Source: Tomocerus qinae (lineage: Eukaryota; Arthropoda; Collembola; Entomobryomorpha; Tomoceridae). Taken from it: 64,000 nucleotides of DNA. Of the stretch, positions 1-12,800 are shown one piece after another. The stretch is from contig CM034546.1 in NCBI GenBank assembly GCA_020055645.1, positions 34,286,001-34,350,000 of the forward strand. The letters run 5' to 3'. How positions within the stretch are numbered: position 1 is the stretch's first letter; every line of letters starts with the position of its first letter. A program made the position numbers and the translations under genes. Under the pieces are notes generated by a model, which was not told where the DNA came from, ran no database searches, and worked only from the letters and a program-made list of their open reading frames with translations.

Positions 1-790
1 TATATATTTACTTTGTTTTGCCAAGTTTCATTTTCTACAGTAGTCATTATTTTCAATTGATAAAATGATTGTTAGTGGGCAATTCCCTTTTTATTTACAA
101 TCTGGCATCTTTTACATTACTATTTTTAGATATTTATATAATTAAAGCAATATATTTAAAGTATCAGCTTTAAAAATTAATAAATAAATTGGTAATATTC
201 AGACCTTAATCAATCAAAGCTGGTAAAATGGTATATTAAATAAATGCTACGAGGACATTTTTTAAGTGTTTGTAAATGTATGTAGTAAAACTAAAAATTA
301 AATAATAACAAAAAAACTAATAATGCTATTATTAGCTTTTTTATCGCTTTTTACAGATAAGTAGAGAATCGATTGACGCGTGCAAAGACTACTTCCGAAA
401 TGACTTGCAAAAAAGCGACTGGCAATTAATTGTGGAGATGAAGAAAACGTTTCAAATTATGTAGCACAATTTTAAAAATGTTATAAGCTAAGTTTTATGT
501 TATATCATTCCTTTATATAATCTTAAAAAATGTTGGCGTACAAAGTATGTGCCAATATGTAACCTGTTTCAAAGAATTTAAAACAAGTAACTTAATTTAT
601 ATCTTTAAGTTTATTTATATAACTAAACATTTTAAGTGTTTATAATCGAAAAATGTATGTCTATGTAATAATTATAGCATAGTGAGTTCATTTAGTGGAA
701 GAAACAAATTGATATTTTTTATGTAAGTAGTTAGGTAAAAAATGATACATTATTGAAGACTGTTACCTAATCTGATACATAATAATATTC
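1..790. other. Left flank, no gene seen
   Basis: AT-rich sequence with no open frame that looks coding. It lies 3' of the first protease gene. A minus-strand poly(A) signal (AATAAA) can be read near position 612 and could end that transcript, but other matches exist in such AT-rich DNA. Confidence 0.5.
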
Positions 791-3180
791 TCAAGTACAA
801 AATTGTTTTTTGCAGTTATTGTTTTCATTTCGTTTTATCCAAATCATGTAATGTGTAACATTTGTATACACGCCAACTTCGTGAGGAGGAGGATTTTTAC
901 ATTCTGTACCGTATGATACGACTCCACAGAGAAATTGCGAGCGATTGTCTTTAGATTTACATACCATTGGTCCTCCTGAATCTCCTCTACACGCATCTGG
1001 TCCATGCGAACCACCTCCACACCTTTGCAAACCTTTGCTGGAGACGTTATGTTTTTCACACGATTGTATTTCAATAGTTGCAACTTGAAGTCTGTGAACA
1101 TCTGTTTCTGATTCGAATTTGTATCCCCATCCACTTATTTGTGCAGAATCTTACAACAATGAAAAATGTTTTTAGGTTAGTATTAATACTAAAACTGTAT
1201 TAATTAATTCTTTTGCTAATCGTGACCTAAATGGTTAAAATCTTTATCATTGCCTTCGTTTATCAACAAAATACCATTTTCCGTATATTGTTAGCACTAA
1301 CCCTCAATCTCAATTTATATGTGGTTTTTTTGGATTTCTTAATTCAACAGATTACATAACCACACAAATACATCTCAATCTGTTTTGTAATAATATATGC
1401 CTAGTAATGCATTGTAACTGTTATATTTTTAATACTTGATAATTGGGTATCCTTCAGAGGTATAATTGAAAGTGCTTCAATTCTTTTCGGTATTTTTTTC
1501 AAAGGTGTCCGCAATTTTACTAGAGCAATGTCATTGTAGGAATTTTTATCTTTTTCGTCATAATTTGGGTGTATAATAACGAGGCACGCCTTTGAGACTT
1601 GTCTTATTGAACTGTTTTCGTGGACCTCCTTAATACCTGCAGTAACCGTAACTTCCATTTTAGACGTCGCTTTCGGGAAGCAATGGGCTGCAGTGATTAT
1701 TTCGGTAAAGTAATGCGCTTTCGGGTTTCTTGAATAAATACTTCCCCCACAACGATAATCAGTACCGTCAACTACAGTTTTAATGAGTACCTGAAAGGGA
1801 ATATAATCCGAATCCATTCCTCCGCCTATTTTTCTTTTGGCTAAAAAACATACAAAATTACTTGTCATAGTCAACGGTTCGGGCAGCAAAAAAGTTTAAC
1901 ACTCTTTTATTTTTTCCCCTTTAAATTTTTATTTAGCGACTGCAAACTATATTACAGTAGGTACGCAGTGCTCCAGAAACTTCAAATACATGTACAAGTT
2001 AAAACCAACTTATATGGGTTTATAAGTCAATTACTCATTACATTACATATAATATTGTCACATACAAGGACGTATTTAGGGGGGGTGCTAGGGTGCTTAA
2101 GCACCCCCTTAATTTCCCAAAAACACACTAGATAATTCTCAAAAATTGTTAAAAGATAATTTTGTGCATAAGAAAAATCTGCTCGAATGTTTAAGCACCC
2201 CCTTAATTTGATTTCTGGATACGCCCTTGGTCACATATAACATAAGCTGTACATGCTCTATAATACAATTCTATGATACATAATATGGACGAGATTAAAA
2301 ATGATCATATTTTTGAAAGAGAAAAAAATCATTGAATTAAAAGATGTGATTCCATAATTACCAAATTGTTATGCAAACATTAATATTAAGACTAGTGCTG
2401 TAGAAATATTAAATGCTATATTATGCCAGAAATGCCACCGTTAATTTATTAGAGACGTGCATCTAAAAGCTTACGGGTTTTTGTGGTTTTGGTTCTGTCT
2501 GTTATCAACATCCTTGTGTGAGGTTCTGCTTCAGACTTCTGTTGGCCAGTATACATTGTGGCAGAACCTGTTGTGGTTTAGCGAATAACATCGGCATAAG
2601 ATAACATAAAATGAAATTTCTTTCAGTGATTACATTTATTGCCCTAATTTCATTGGGCATCATTTCAATTGTCTACGACTATATTTTCAAATAATTGCAT
2701 ATTTCTTAACGACACAGGGTTACAGACTTGTAATAATAATAATATCACTTGATCGCAAAGATTATTTTCCTTGATGCTTCCAATAAATATTGGCTGGTGG
2801 GTTTGATATACGGTTAAAGGAGAAATTATTGAATATTTGGCTAACACATAAAAGTATATATGTTATATAGTACGTATACAAGGCATAAAATATTATATAA
2901 CTACATGTACTCTATCACAAGTTCTTCAACTTGGTTCATGGTTCATTCATTCGTTGTGTAATCAAAGATATTTGGCAGGAAGTGATCATGTATTTAACGG
3001 TATATCGTAAAATGAAGAAAATATAGGTATTATTTGAAAATGAATTGAATGGTATAAAGTATATAAAATGAATCAATGCTCACCCAGATTTAAAGTTTGC
3101 CGTTGATATTTGCCAACTGTAATTAATATCATCGAAAGATTTATTATAACTAAAGAAAGAATAATTAATTTACACTCCAT
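791..3180 (-). CDS. Trypsin-like serine protease 1 (three exons, secreted)
   Basis: Secreted S1-family (chymotrypsin-fold) endopeptidase of about 286 aa. I join exons 3180-3084, 1840-1436 and 1149-791 (861 nt). The introns are GT-AG and all in phase 1. Exon 1 starts at an ATG (3180) and encodes a short signal peptide, with a hydrophobic core of Leu, Ile and Val. The activation site is Lys-Arg-Lys followed by IGGG. The catalytic triad is visible: His in TAAHCF, Asp in YNDIAL, Ser in GDSGGP. An Asp six residues before the Ser (PDACRGDS) predicts cleavage after Arg/Lys. Compared with the neighbouring paralogue it lacks the extra linker exon, so its propeptide is shorter. The substrate is unknown. 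Such proteases act in arthropod digestion or in haemolymph cascades; there is no clip domain to favour the latter. Confidence 0.85.
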
Positions 3181-3264
3181 ATTACAGCCTGCTCGTTTGA
3201 AAGACGAAATTAAATAATACAAGACTTTACTAATGAACTAAAATGCTAGATAACAAATTACTTC

Positions 3265-3270
3265 TTTATA
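3265..3270 (-). promoter_or_regulatory. Putative TATA box of protease 1
   Basis: TATAAA on the minus strand, about 85 bases upstream of the start codon at 3180. The paralogue has a TATA box at a similar distance, which supports the call. The transcription start is inferred, not seen. Confidence 0.45.
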
Positions 3271-4211
3271 TTGTCTTGTCATGCTATAAATTTATGTTGA
3301 GATGAGCATAATGGGAAGGGGTTAACTACTTTAGTTTAGAAAGAGGAAAATAGCCAGTCTAGCATAGTACACAAGGAAAATCAACAAAATTAATGTTTAA
3401 ATAATTCAGTTAACTTATGTGCTTAGTTGAGAATTGTGAAGAGAAGTTTCTATGGTTGGCCCTTTAGCACACGAGTAAGTATTATTATATTATTGTCTAT
3501 GTATAGCCATAACCTGAATGAAATGCTAGAACGTAGCGGAAACACATACTCTTGCAAACTTTAAATTATTGTTTATTTTCTTATATTTATCGGAGCAACT
3601 AATTGGCTTGCCAAGTAAAATATATAAAAATAAACGTCCGCATGTATATTGTATATAACTAATATCTATTACTTTTCCTTAATCTATAAACATTAGTCTG
3701 AATAGGGTATAGGTATTTTAATAATTTCCATGAAATGCGTTCATGACATTCTTAGTTTAAGTCAAACTCTATTTTCAAAAAGCTAGTTTTGTCGGTTTAT
3801 ATATAGTAGACATTGTTTTTTATGCCAAATCTCAACTAAATGTTAGTCTTGGCTGTTTTGTGTGACTTAGTCTTAGTATTAGTCTTAGTGCGCCTATTGA
3901 CATGTTATTTTTATAATTTATGCGACTGCTTATAAGTACAAAATTTTTTCTTCAAAATGTTAAAACTATTAAAAAACAATTTTGTAACGTTGCATTTTGT
4001 AGTCGTGCATTGTTCTCAGGTATTCAATCGTACCATTTGAAGGAATAAAGATACATTTACTCTTTTTATTTGGGAAATTCATCACATGAAATGTAAAAAC
4101 TATGTCCAATGTTTATGAAAAGAATTAAAATAATTTTGAATATTCAGATATCCAATTATACTATTTGCACTAGTAGTCAAGTGTATCAAGATTTCCAAAG
4201 GCAATAATTAA
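3271..4211. other. Intergenic spacer; left part of duplication copy A begins here
   Basis: No coding sequence seen. From about 3,780 onward the sequence matches 41,080-41,850 with scattered differences, so the left edge of the large direct duplication falls in this spacer. A possible minus-strand poly(A) signal for protease 2 lies near 4,065. The matching region in copy B carries a 373-bp solo LTR that is absent here. Confidence 0.55.
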
Positions 4212-6390
4212 TTAGCAATTATTGTTTTGATTTTGGTTAATCCAATTTATGTACTTTGACACATTTGTGTATACTCCAACGTTATGAGGAGGAGGTCTTG
4301 TACATGTTGTACCATGTGATACGACTCCGCAGAGAAATTTCGAACGGTTGTCTTTGGATTTGCATACAAGTGGTCCTCCAGAATCCCCTCCACACGCATC
4401 AGGTCCATTCAAACCTCCTGCACACCTTTGCAAACCTTTGCTGGGCACGCCTTCTTTTTCACAAGATTGTATTTCAATATCTGCTACTTGTAGTCTGTTA
4501 ACAACTCTTCTGAATTGATCGAATTTTGTTCCCCATCCACTTATTTGTGCAGAATCTGCAAAATGATAACAAAATAATACTTAAATAATGCATTAATAAT
4601 AAAAAAATAATATTTATAATAGTATCGGCGTTAATCAGCTGTCTTCTCCAGCAATGATTTAGCATATTGACTTTAATATACGCATTTAAATATGTATAAT
4701 AAGTTAGCATGTGTTAATACTTGATAGCTGGACGTCATTCACAGGCATAATGGAAAGTGCTTCAACTCTATTTGGTATTCTTCTGAAGGGAGTTCTCAGT
4801 TTAAGTAGAGCAATGTCATTGTAGTGTCTGTTGTCTCCTTCGTTGTAGTTCGGGTGGACAATGACTCGGCATGCGATGGACACTTGTCTTGTTGTACTCT
4901 TTTCGTCCACCTCCTTAATTCCGGCTATAACAATAACTTCTCTTTTGTTAGTCGTTCTCGGGAAGCAATGGGCTGCTGTTATTATCTCCGTGAAGGAATG
5001 CGAGTTCGGGTTTCTTGAATAAATGCTTCCTCCACAACGAGATGTACTACTACCATCGACAATCCTGAGAAGTACTTGATAGGGAATATAATCCGAGTCT
5101 TTTCCTCCTCCTACTTTTCTTGTACGACCTGTGAATGCACACAGAATTACGTTATAGTTATATGAATATTTTTAAGCAAAGCAATACATTTAAGTATTAA
5201 ACTAAACTGTAATGACTTGACTTTATTCTCACATAGGTTTAGTATTCCAAAATCCATATCAATGGATTTTTTATAATTTCAGCTTAAGAGTGTATAAGCA
5301 ATAATATTGCTATCATATAAGTTTATTTCCTAATTATTTTATTTTGTATGTTAGTTGATATAAAACATCCTCCTAACTTTAAGAAACTTTTTAGCTGTGC
5401 ATAAATTAATTAGGTCAAAACTCAGTACTATAATTGTTGCCCAAAAAATAATTTTACAAAAATTAACGACTTATTGATGGTTTAGCAAATCTTTAATCAA
5501 ATATTGAGTTCACACTATTTACCATAACTGAAATACTTAGTACTGCATCCAGTTAAATATTTATCTAGTAGAACTTCCATTTAGCAGTATAATTAAATTT
5601 TAGTGTATAACCCGAATGTTTTGCATGGATTCTACTATTTGTTAAACTTAAATAATGAACAAAACCACGTACCTTAATTGATAATCTAACGACCCATTAA
5701 CACTTACAAATATGTAGACAATCCGAATATTTTAATAAAACTGATAAACCCACAGGAAATTCCAATACCACAATTAACTATCTATATTAGAATGACAAAC
5801 ACACTCAAATCTCACCAGTTTTTCTTGTAGTAGTTTTAACACTCTCAAGTATGCCTGTTATCGATGCCTGTGCAGAAGAGCTCTCGTATGCTGGAGATTT
5901 CTGTTGATCGTTGTAATACAGGGAATTGACATCTAAAATAACAAAAATAAAATTAGAGAGTAAATGCTTTTGTTTTCTCAGTTATCTATAGGTGTATGTA
6001 ATATCAGGTTTGAAGCCTTAAAATAATTATTGCTAAACCAAAAACATGTACATTTTACTCCAAAGCGATAATGCAGGACAATACAATTTTAAAATTTGGC
6101 AGTTTTAAAATTACAAATATATATTTAGTGAGGCTAATGACACTATTCTGACAACGATGATAGCAGAAATATTTATAACGAAATTTGTCTAAGCAGGATC
6201 CCATAATCCCATCTAATGTACAAATACACAATAATAACTGTATTATTACATTCGTAGGCAATCAATAATAACGTCATAAAAATTACTCACCTTGATTAGT
6301 AGTTGGCTTATTGTATCTTGCAGTAGTAGATGATACATTCGAAATAATTAACACCATTGAAAAGAGGAGAAGCTTTGATATCAGCTCCAT
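4212..6390 (-). CDS. Trypsin-like serine protease 2 (four exons, secreted)
   Basis: Secreted S1-family endopeptidase of 322 aa. Exons 6390-6291, 5932-5816, 5128-4721 and 4555-4212 total 969 nt, with GT-AG introns all in phase 1. Residues 1-22 or so form a signal peptide (MELISKLLLFSMVLII...). Exon 2 is a Ser/Thr-rich linker. The activation cleavage is expected after Lys77 (RTRK then VGGG). The triad is His126 (TAAHC), Asp177 (YNDIAL) and Ser267 (GDSGGP); Asp261 at the base of the S1 pocket predicts trypsin specificity. The GWG motif and paired cysteines are present. It is the intact counterpart of the pseudogene at 41,853-44,843 and is paralogous to the gene just 3' of it. No lesion was seen. 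Confidence 0.9.
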
Positions 6391-6484
6391 ATTACCAATT
6401 TAATTTCAAATAAGGTAATAAATGCCAAACTGATGAATTGTGAGAACTACTAAATGGACTGAGAGACGATACGTGACAAAATCT

Positions 6485-6492
6485 TATTTATA
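6485..6492 (-). promoter_or_regulatory. Putative TATA box of protease 2
   Basis: TATAAATA on the minus strand, about 95 bases upstream of the ATG at 6390. The same box is kept upstream of the duplicated pseudogene at 44,900-44,907, inside otherwise diverging sequence. Confidence 0.5.
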
Positions 6493-7304
6493 TTGACAGT
6501 AAAAGTATTGATATGCGGTCAAATGTTTGAATCTAAAAGGAGGAAAATGGTCAAAAAGTTAAGAAAGGAAATTTAACAAAAATTGTTAATACAAGCGTAG
6601 TTAGTAAGTAGTAGGAATTTACATATAAGGTTTGAAATGAGTAGAAATGAGTAGAAATCTATTTGTGGTTAGTACAAACGACAAAAAGCTACCTTGCAGT
6701 AATAATATACACATTTGCTTACAGAACCTGCGTAGGTTATAGCATTATTGCGGAGTAACCAACAGAATTTATCAGAAACCGTACAGGATACAATTAATTG
6801 GCTTTTTCCTAATGATTTACTATATTCCTGCTCTGCATCCACATAAAAAGGGTTTGAATGTAGACAAATGCCATATAATTATTATTTTGCGTTATTAGGA
6901 AACTGTCACAACGTCTGAATCAGGCATTCCTAAATTCCATGAAACTACTTTCCATATGTTCATAGCCGACATTGAACCTCAATTTTTACGAACGCCACCA
7001 TAATGCAATACAAGGAATTCCGCAGGCAATCAGGCAATGTCTCTTACTCTTGGGATAAAGAAAATTACCAGAATTACCACTTACTTTAAGTATCAGAAGG
7101 TTTGACATGGAAGAAGTCAAAAGATAGAAAATGACATTACATTGTTGTAGTATTAATTTTTGAAAATTTGAAAGTTGTACTATATGCAATAAGTTTGGGT
7201 TTACTAACCCAAATGTTAAGCTTTGTTATTTTATTCTGTTAATAATGTATCATTAAAAATTTCAATTTAAATTAATTTTTTGTTTTTGCTCAATTACACT
7301 TACA

Positions 7305-7421
7305 GAATAGCATTTTAGACCTTGTAATTGACTTGGAAGAAAAATTGAAAGAGGAAAAACTGTTTCCGAAGCCACGAAGAATTTGGAATGTAAACAGAGA
7401 AAGTCAGAACTATTTCCATGT
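7305..7421 (+). pseudogene. Possible exon remnant of an unrecognised gene
   Basis: A plus-strand open stretch of about 39 codons is framed by an acceptor-like TTACAG and a donor-like GTGAGT. It encodes a charged peptide (NSILDLVIDLEEKLKEEKLF, then a basic part). Further open pieces lie at about 7,640-7,737 and 7,780-7,860 in the same direction. The matching region of copy B (about 45,600-46,270) shows the same pieces broken differently. I read this as decayed coding sequence that predates the duplication. No family was recognised. Confidence 0.3.
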
Positions 7422-8389
7422 GAGTTAAGTTATTCACGTTTTGATTCATCTTTCTAGGTGAAAAATTTCGATACGGAAAAAAATTTCCAAGTCTTATTTT
7501 AACATCCACACTCCTATATTTTTGATTCAGTCCATGAAAAATAGTTTCATTTCTAAAATAGTTATTTACGGAAAAATATTTTTATTTTTCAGTCGATATT
7601 CTGTACAATGTACACTTATCAGATATTTAGTACCATTTTTGGTTTTTAAATCCGGATTCGATCATGCAAGAATTGCCGTTTGGTCAATTCTGGCTGCAAA
7701 GTGCAAAGCAAAATGGATTTTGAGAGGAGTAAGCTAGAGTATCATTCTCAGTTGCCAATAACTTATCAAAATAAAGAGATGCTTTCAAAGATGCAGACTG
7801 TCAACCGGACAGTTTCGAATTTGAGGAAGAGCTAGGAGACTTTATAATATTGAAGATATTTCTAAGCGAAAACTACTGATTAATAAAAGAGCTGAATTGG
7901 AAAAGAATATTAAGTATGAAAACGCGAAAGCTCAAAGTCAATATGCAGTAATTCAATTGGTCTAAATTTGAGCAAATTAATACTGTCGTGTTTGTCACTT
8001 GAATAAAGCTGAACTCTGAGCTCTCGTGTGAAAAGGGAACCAAATTCAACCTTGATTTATTTAGATCGAATTCATTCTATTTACCACATTACTTTGAGAA
8101 TTTGTATTTTTGTTCTAGATAGAGAGTACCGATTCAAAATATCCTCAAAGTTTATATACTCTAGTTTGCTAGTTTCGTAATGTTTGCGCGTCACAATGAT
8201 AATGAAATTAATTTGGAAATTAAAAAGTAATTTGATAAAAACCATTTCTTTTTAAATATCCGGTAAAGACATTGTTTAAAAAGGATTAGGACTTAGGAGT
8301 GTACAAATGAGATTTGCTTTGCCATTGACAGATTTTTGGATAAAAATATTTGTATTTTTTGGTTGGAAAAATGATAGTTGATGATCACG

Positions 8390-9565
8390 TTGGCAACTTT
8401 TTATATCTTAGGCGGATCTTGACTATAGAGTAGAAGACAGTCTCTCGATTGTTGTCAATTATTGTCCTTCGGAGATTAAAATGAGAAAATAGGGTACCGA
8501 TGCAAATCGGATGAAATTGGATTTGGCAAATTTGAATTGAAATTGAAATAAATCTTTTAATTAAAACAAAATAAAATTTCTAAATATTAAAGGCACTAAA
8601 TTGTTAGCTCTTCCATTTATTCCAAACCGATTGAGACTTTTTGTCTTTGGCGAGAGTTAACAATAGAGAAGTTTGCCGTCTTTCGGTTACTTACTGCTAA
8701 TAATTATTGTCTGGTGGTCGAAATAAAAAAACATCGAGCCACGCCAGTTGATATGTAATCATAGTTAGGTTTCGGCTGAAAATAAAAAAAATGTATTTAT
8801 GGAGCACGGCAAAAATTAATTTCACTTCTTTGATTACCATGTAAGGAATTGTTTAAGAAGACGAACGTAGGGTAAAGTTTTGAACAGTTTTACATCAAAT
8901 TGGACTAATCTCTAAATGAAAATGATTGAAAATGAAAAAAAAGCTTGCTAATTATGAAGCACGAAATTACAATTGTTTGAGAAGACGGAGGTAGAGATGA
9001 CCTTGACCTAGTTTTACATCAGCTTGGCTTGGATTAATCTCTGGGTGAAGATGTTAATTAACGTAAGTTAAGTTAACTAACTTTGTAGATTTTACTTAGT
9101 TTATTTTATTAGGATTGTAAATATCTGCTAAGTTGGATTATCTGCATTTTATGAAAATTGCCTTTTTGGCAGTAGAATAATTAGTATTTAATAAACTTGC
9201 TGGGAACTTTTTATGTCTTCGGCGGGTATTGACAATAGAGTACGTTGCAATCTCTCGATTGTCACCAGTAATTTCTGGGTGGTGCCTGAAATAAAAAATA
9301 CAGTGGAAGTGTAGTTAGTTTTTGGCCTGAAAATAAAATAAATTTTGAAAATACGAATTACGCTCAAAAATTTGTCGTGTAAATTATTACCGTATAAGGA
9401 TTTGTATGAGTTGGACATGAACAAGGAAAAGTAACTTTTTATGTCTTCGGTGAGTGATGACAATAGAATGGGCTACTGTCTTTTGATTGCGACCAAGAAA
9501 TGGTTGTTAATGGTCAAAATGAGAAAATGCGGTAGCAACGCCAGTGGAACAAAAATAGATTTTAT
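8390..9565. repeat. Four dispersed copies of a ~110-bp hairpin-forming motif
   Basis: Near 8,394, 8,630, 9,203 and 9,430 a motif recurs: ACTTTTTATGTCTTCGGCGG, then TTGACAATAGAG, a short loop, CTCTCGATTGT, a GGTGG-like part, and AAATGCGG with ACGCCAGT in some copies. GACAATAGAG can pair with CTCTCGATTGTC. The copies differ by substitutions and sit between protease 2 and gene A. Two more copies lie in the matching place of the duplicate (46,657 and 46,998). This could be a repeat family or a small structured RNA. Confidence 0.5.
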
Positions 9566-9803
9566 AGCTTATTTACATGCAATTTAATTTTAGAAACTAT
9601 AGTGTTATAACACTGATAATAAATCTTGTTATTCATTTATATATTCATAAAGGTTAAACAATTAACTTTATTTCAGTTGTTTCAGATCTGTGTGAATAAA
9701 ATATAGAAGGATGAAAATGTAATAATTAAAAAAAACTTTAATATCTAATTAAGTCAACTGTCAAGCACTCAAATGACAATAATATGTATATATTCGAAAA
9801 GGT

Positions 9804-12800
9804 TTAATACAACTTCCTTAACTGCTCAAACTCTTTCTCCTCCATTCCCCTCCCCTTTCCTCCCTCCCACAAATAATAATCTGCTGTTCTGTCAACGTGG
9901 GAGGAGAGAACCGACAAATCTCTGGAGAACAAATCCCAATTTATTCTCCCGACTGCAATTCTCTTTATTTCTTTCTTCGTCAACTCAATCAACTCTTTTG
10001 GTGGAATTGAAGATGAGTAACCAGAGTAAACAATGAGTTCGTCTGTCTGAAAGTGACCCAACAATTCCTTCACTTCTTTAACAGAAAAGTCTTCTAGAAT
10101 GAGTTTATCCACTCTCCTCACTCCACCAACAACTATCGTCTTATAAGTTATTTTGATGTGGGTGATGCTTTTGGGTATTAGATCTACATTCACTTCTTTC
10201 ATCACATCGAAGTGTATGTGTGTGAAGTTGGCAGATCGGAAAGAAGACAAGAAGGAATAATCGGACATCCATTTAAGTGTCAAATATTTCAGATTTGGTA
10301 GGTCAATTGGATCATTATAAACCACTTCTGCCCACTCTAAATACAGTTTTTCAATTGTTGGAGGAAGACAAGAAATGTCCAAAGAAGAAAATCGAAAGTT
10401 CATCTCTTTGACTTTCATTTTCGTCTTTTCCACAAATAGAATACTATACAATTCTAATCCTTGAATATTCCATCTGGCCTCTTTCCAGTTCAACACTTTC
10501 AATCTACTTAAGTGAAGATATTCCATGGAGATTTCGTCACTCAACTCGATAGACATTTTATCACCCTCGAGTGTCAATTTATTGATTTTGTGTAAGTCAC
10601 AGAATTCGTTGAGATTCGCCTCCTCCACTTCCCGTCCATTTCTATTGAGTGAGACATCCTCTACCTCCAATTTCTCTGGAGACAGTCGATCGAAAGATGA
10701 AAGATCCAATGAACATTCCCTCAATTGAATTTTACTTGATTCTCCTCCCAATTCCAATTTGATTGTAGATCTATCCTTTACGAGAGAATAATTGGACTTT
10801 ATGAGATCTGAATGGACTAATCTAATCAAAGTGGCAAGAGAATCTGTGGAATAAATGAGACCAAATCTTCGACTAGTTTCTTTTGTATCTTCCATTATGC
10901 ATTGAATAACTATCAAATGGATATCAAACAAGTTTCTGGACAATTCTTGTTTCAATCCCAAGATTCCCATTTCTATAGCATCTTTAGAGTAATATCTCGC
11001 TTCCTCCATCTCCTCCATCTCTAATTTCTTCAGAATATCCAAACTTTCTTTAAATTCTTCATTTTTGGCCAGACAAATTGACAGATTAAATTTCGCTGTT
11101 AAAGTTTTCAACTTTTCTGCAATTATGTTTGCTAACTGAACCGATTCTTTGAATCTTCTTTGTTTTATCACTCCACGTAGAATATAAATTAGATGAGTTT
11201 CATCTGCAATCTTTAGACCAATTGTCGATGCTTCGTCAATCCTCCCTAAATCCAAACAGAGATAGAAGATCGGATCTCCAATTTCCTTTTTGGTGGGTTC
11301 TTCTTTCAAGTCCATCAACTTCAAATCTATTTCGACATTTATTCGTTTTTCGTCAACTGTTTTTAAATATTCTAACATCTTTCCTAGCGTTTTTACCATT
11401 TCTTCTTTTATAGGATCAATTTTTGTTTCAACATTCAATTCATTCATAAAATCCAAACATTCTTCTTCCTTTCCATTCCAATGCAGGCAAACAGCATAAT
11501 TAAATTTCGATGCTTTAGTGTTCAACTCTTCATTAATAAATCTAGCCAACTGAACCGACTCTTCTACTCTCCCTTCTCTTAGTAATTTCTTCAATTGTTC
11601 TTGATCGAGTAACTCTGCTTTCACTTTTGGAAATTCTATTCTTAGTTCTTCATCAGCGTATTTGGTGAAAGGAATGAATTTGTAGCCGATGAATCCCACG
11701 CAGCCGAGAATCTTCTTCAGCGTCTCCTTTTCATTTTCTCGTCCGTTGTAACGAATTACTTGCTGCAGAAGTCGATGGACACTCAACGTAATCTTGATTC
11801 CATTGTCAATCTGCATTTTTGTTTCCCCGGCAAGGGAATATTTCTTTAAGATTTTAATTGCTCCTTTCAACTTTTCCTCGTTATCATAATTTAATACTTT
11901 CATTAAGAATTGGAATTCCACATCATATGGTCGAATATATCCAAAAATCAGCAACATTTGGTGGGCTTCTTTCCCGTAAGTTTCTTTTAATATTAATTCT
12001 AGGGCAATCTCTACATTGTTATTAATTGTCCGTTCATAATCATCAAATCGGGCGTCTACGACCTTTTCAAATCTATTTCTTTCGAGGTAGCTTTTTAAGC
12101 TAATTTTCCCATCATTCAGCAAAGCGACAGTCAATTGAAGAGCCAAAGGTAGATTTCCTGTCAATGTGCATAATTCCTTCAGTTGGAAATCCGTTCTTCC
12201 TATTGATTCAAATAATATTGATGTTAAGAATTCCAGACTTTCTTCTTCACTGAAAATGTCTATTTCTAAAGTTGACATTTTTCCGAATCCAATCTTATTA
12301 ATTCCTAATTCACGACTTCTTGACGTGATGATACAATAAAAGTTTTTTTCGTCTTTAGGAAGGACATTTATGATTCCATCTTCTCCTTTGTAATTTTCAG
12401 CATTGTCGTAGATCCACAGACATTTACATCCAGATAGAGCATGAAAACATTTTCTAGAACAATCTTGAACTTTGACTAATTCTTTTCTGTTTGGTATTTC
12501 TAAGTCTCTGGCGAGAGTTTCAAAGGAGGTGAGTAGACTTCCTTCTCCGCAGTCGATCCAGATGATGTGATCATATTCTTGTTCGTAGGCGTTTGCATAC
12601 CATTTGGCGGTGAGAGTTTTGCCGACACCGCCCATCCCAGAGTATTTAGTCGCAGCTGAAGACTCGCAGACTACGAGCATTCGGTTTTCGTCCTTCGAAA
12701 TTCGGTCATGTAACTCGTCAATTAAAAGTTTCTGTCCATATTTTCTTTTCAGAAGGGATTTGATTAGCAATTTACTTTCTGGCCACCACTTTTTTATTTT

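Noticed and set aside
10525-11499. Plus-strand open frames opposite gene A
   Set aside because: Antisense shadows of the NB-ARC/LRR exon; the same shadows recur opposite gene B.
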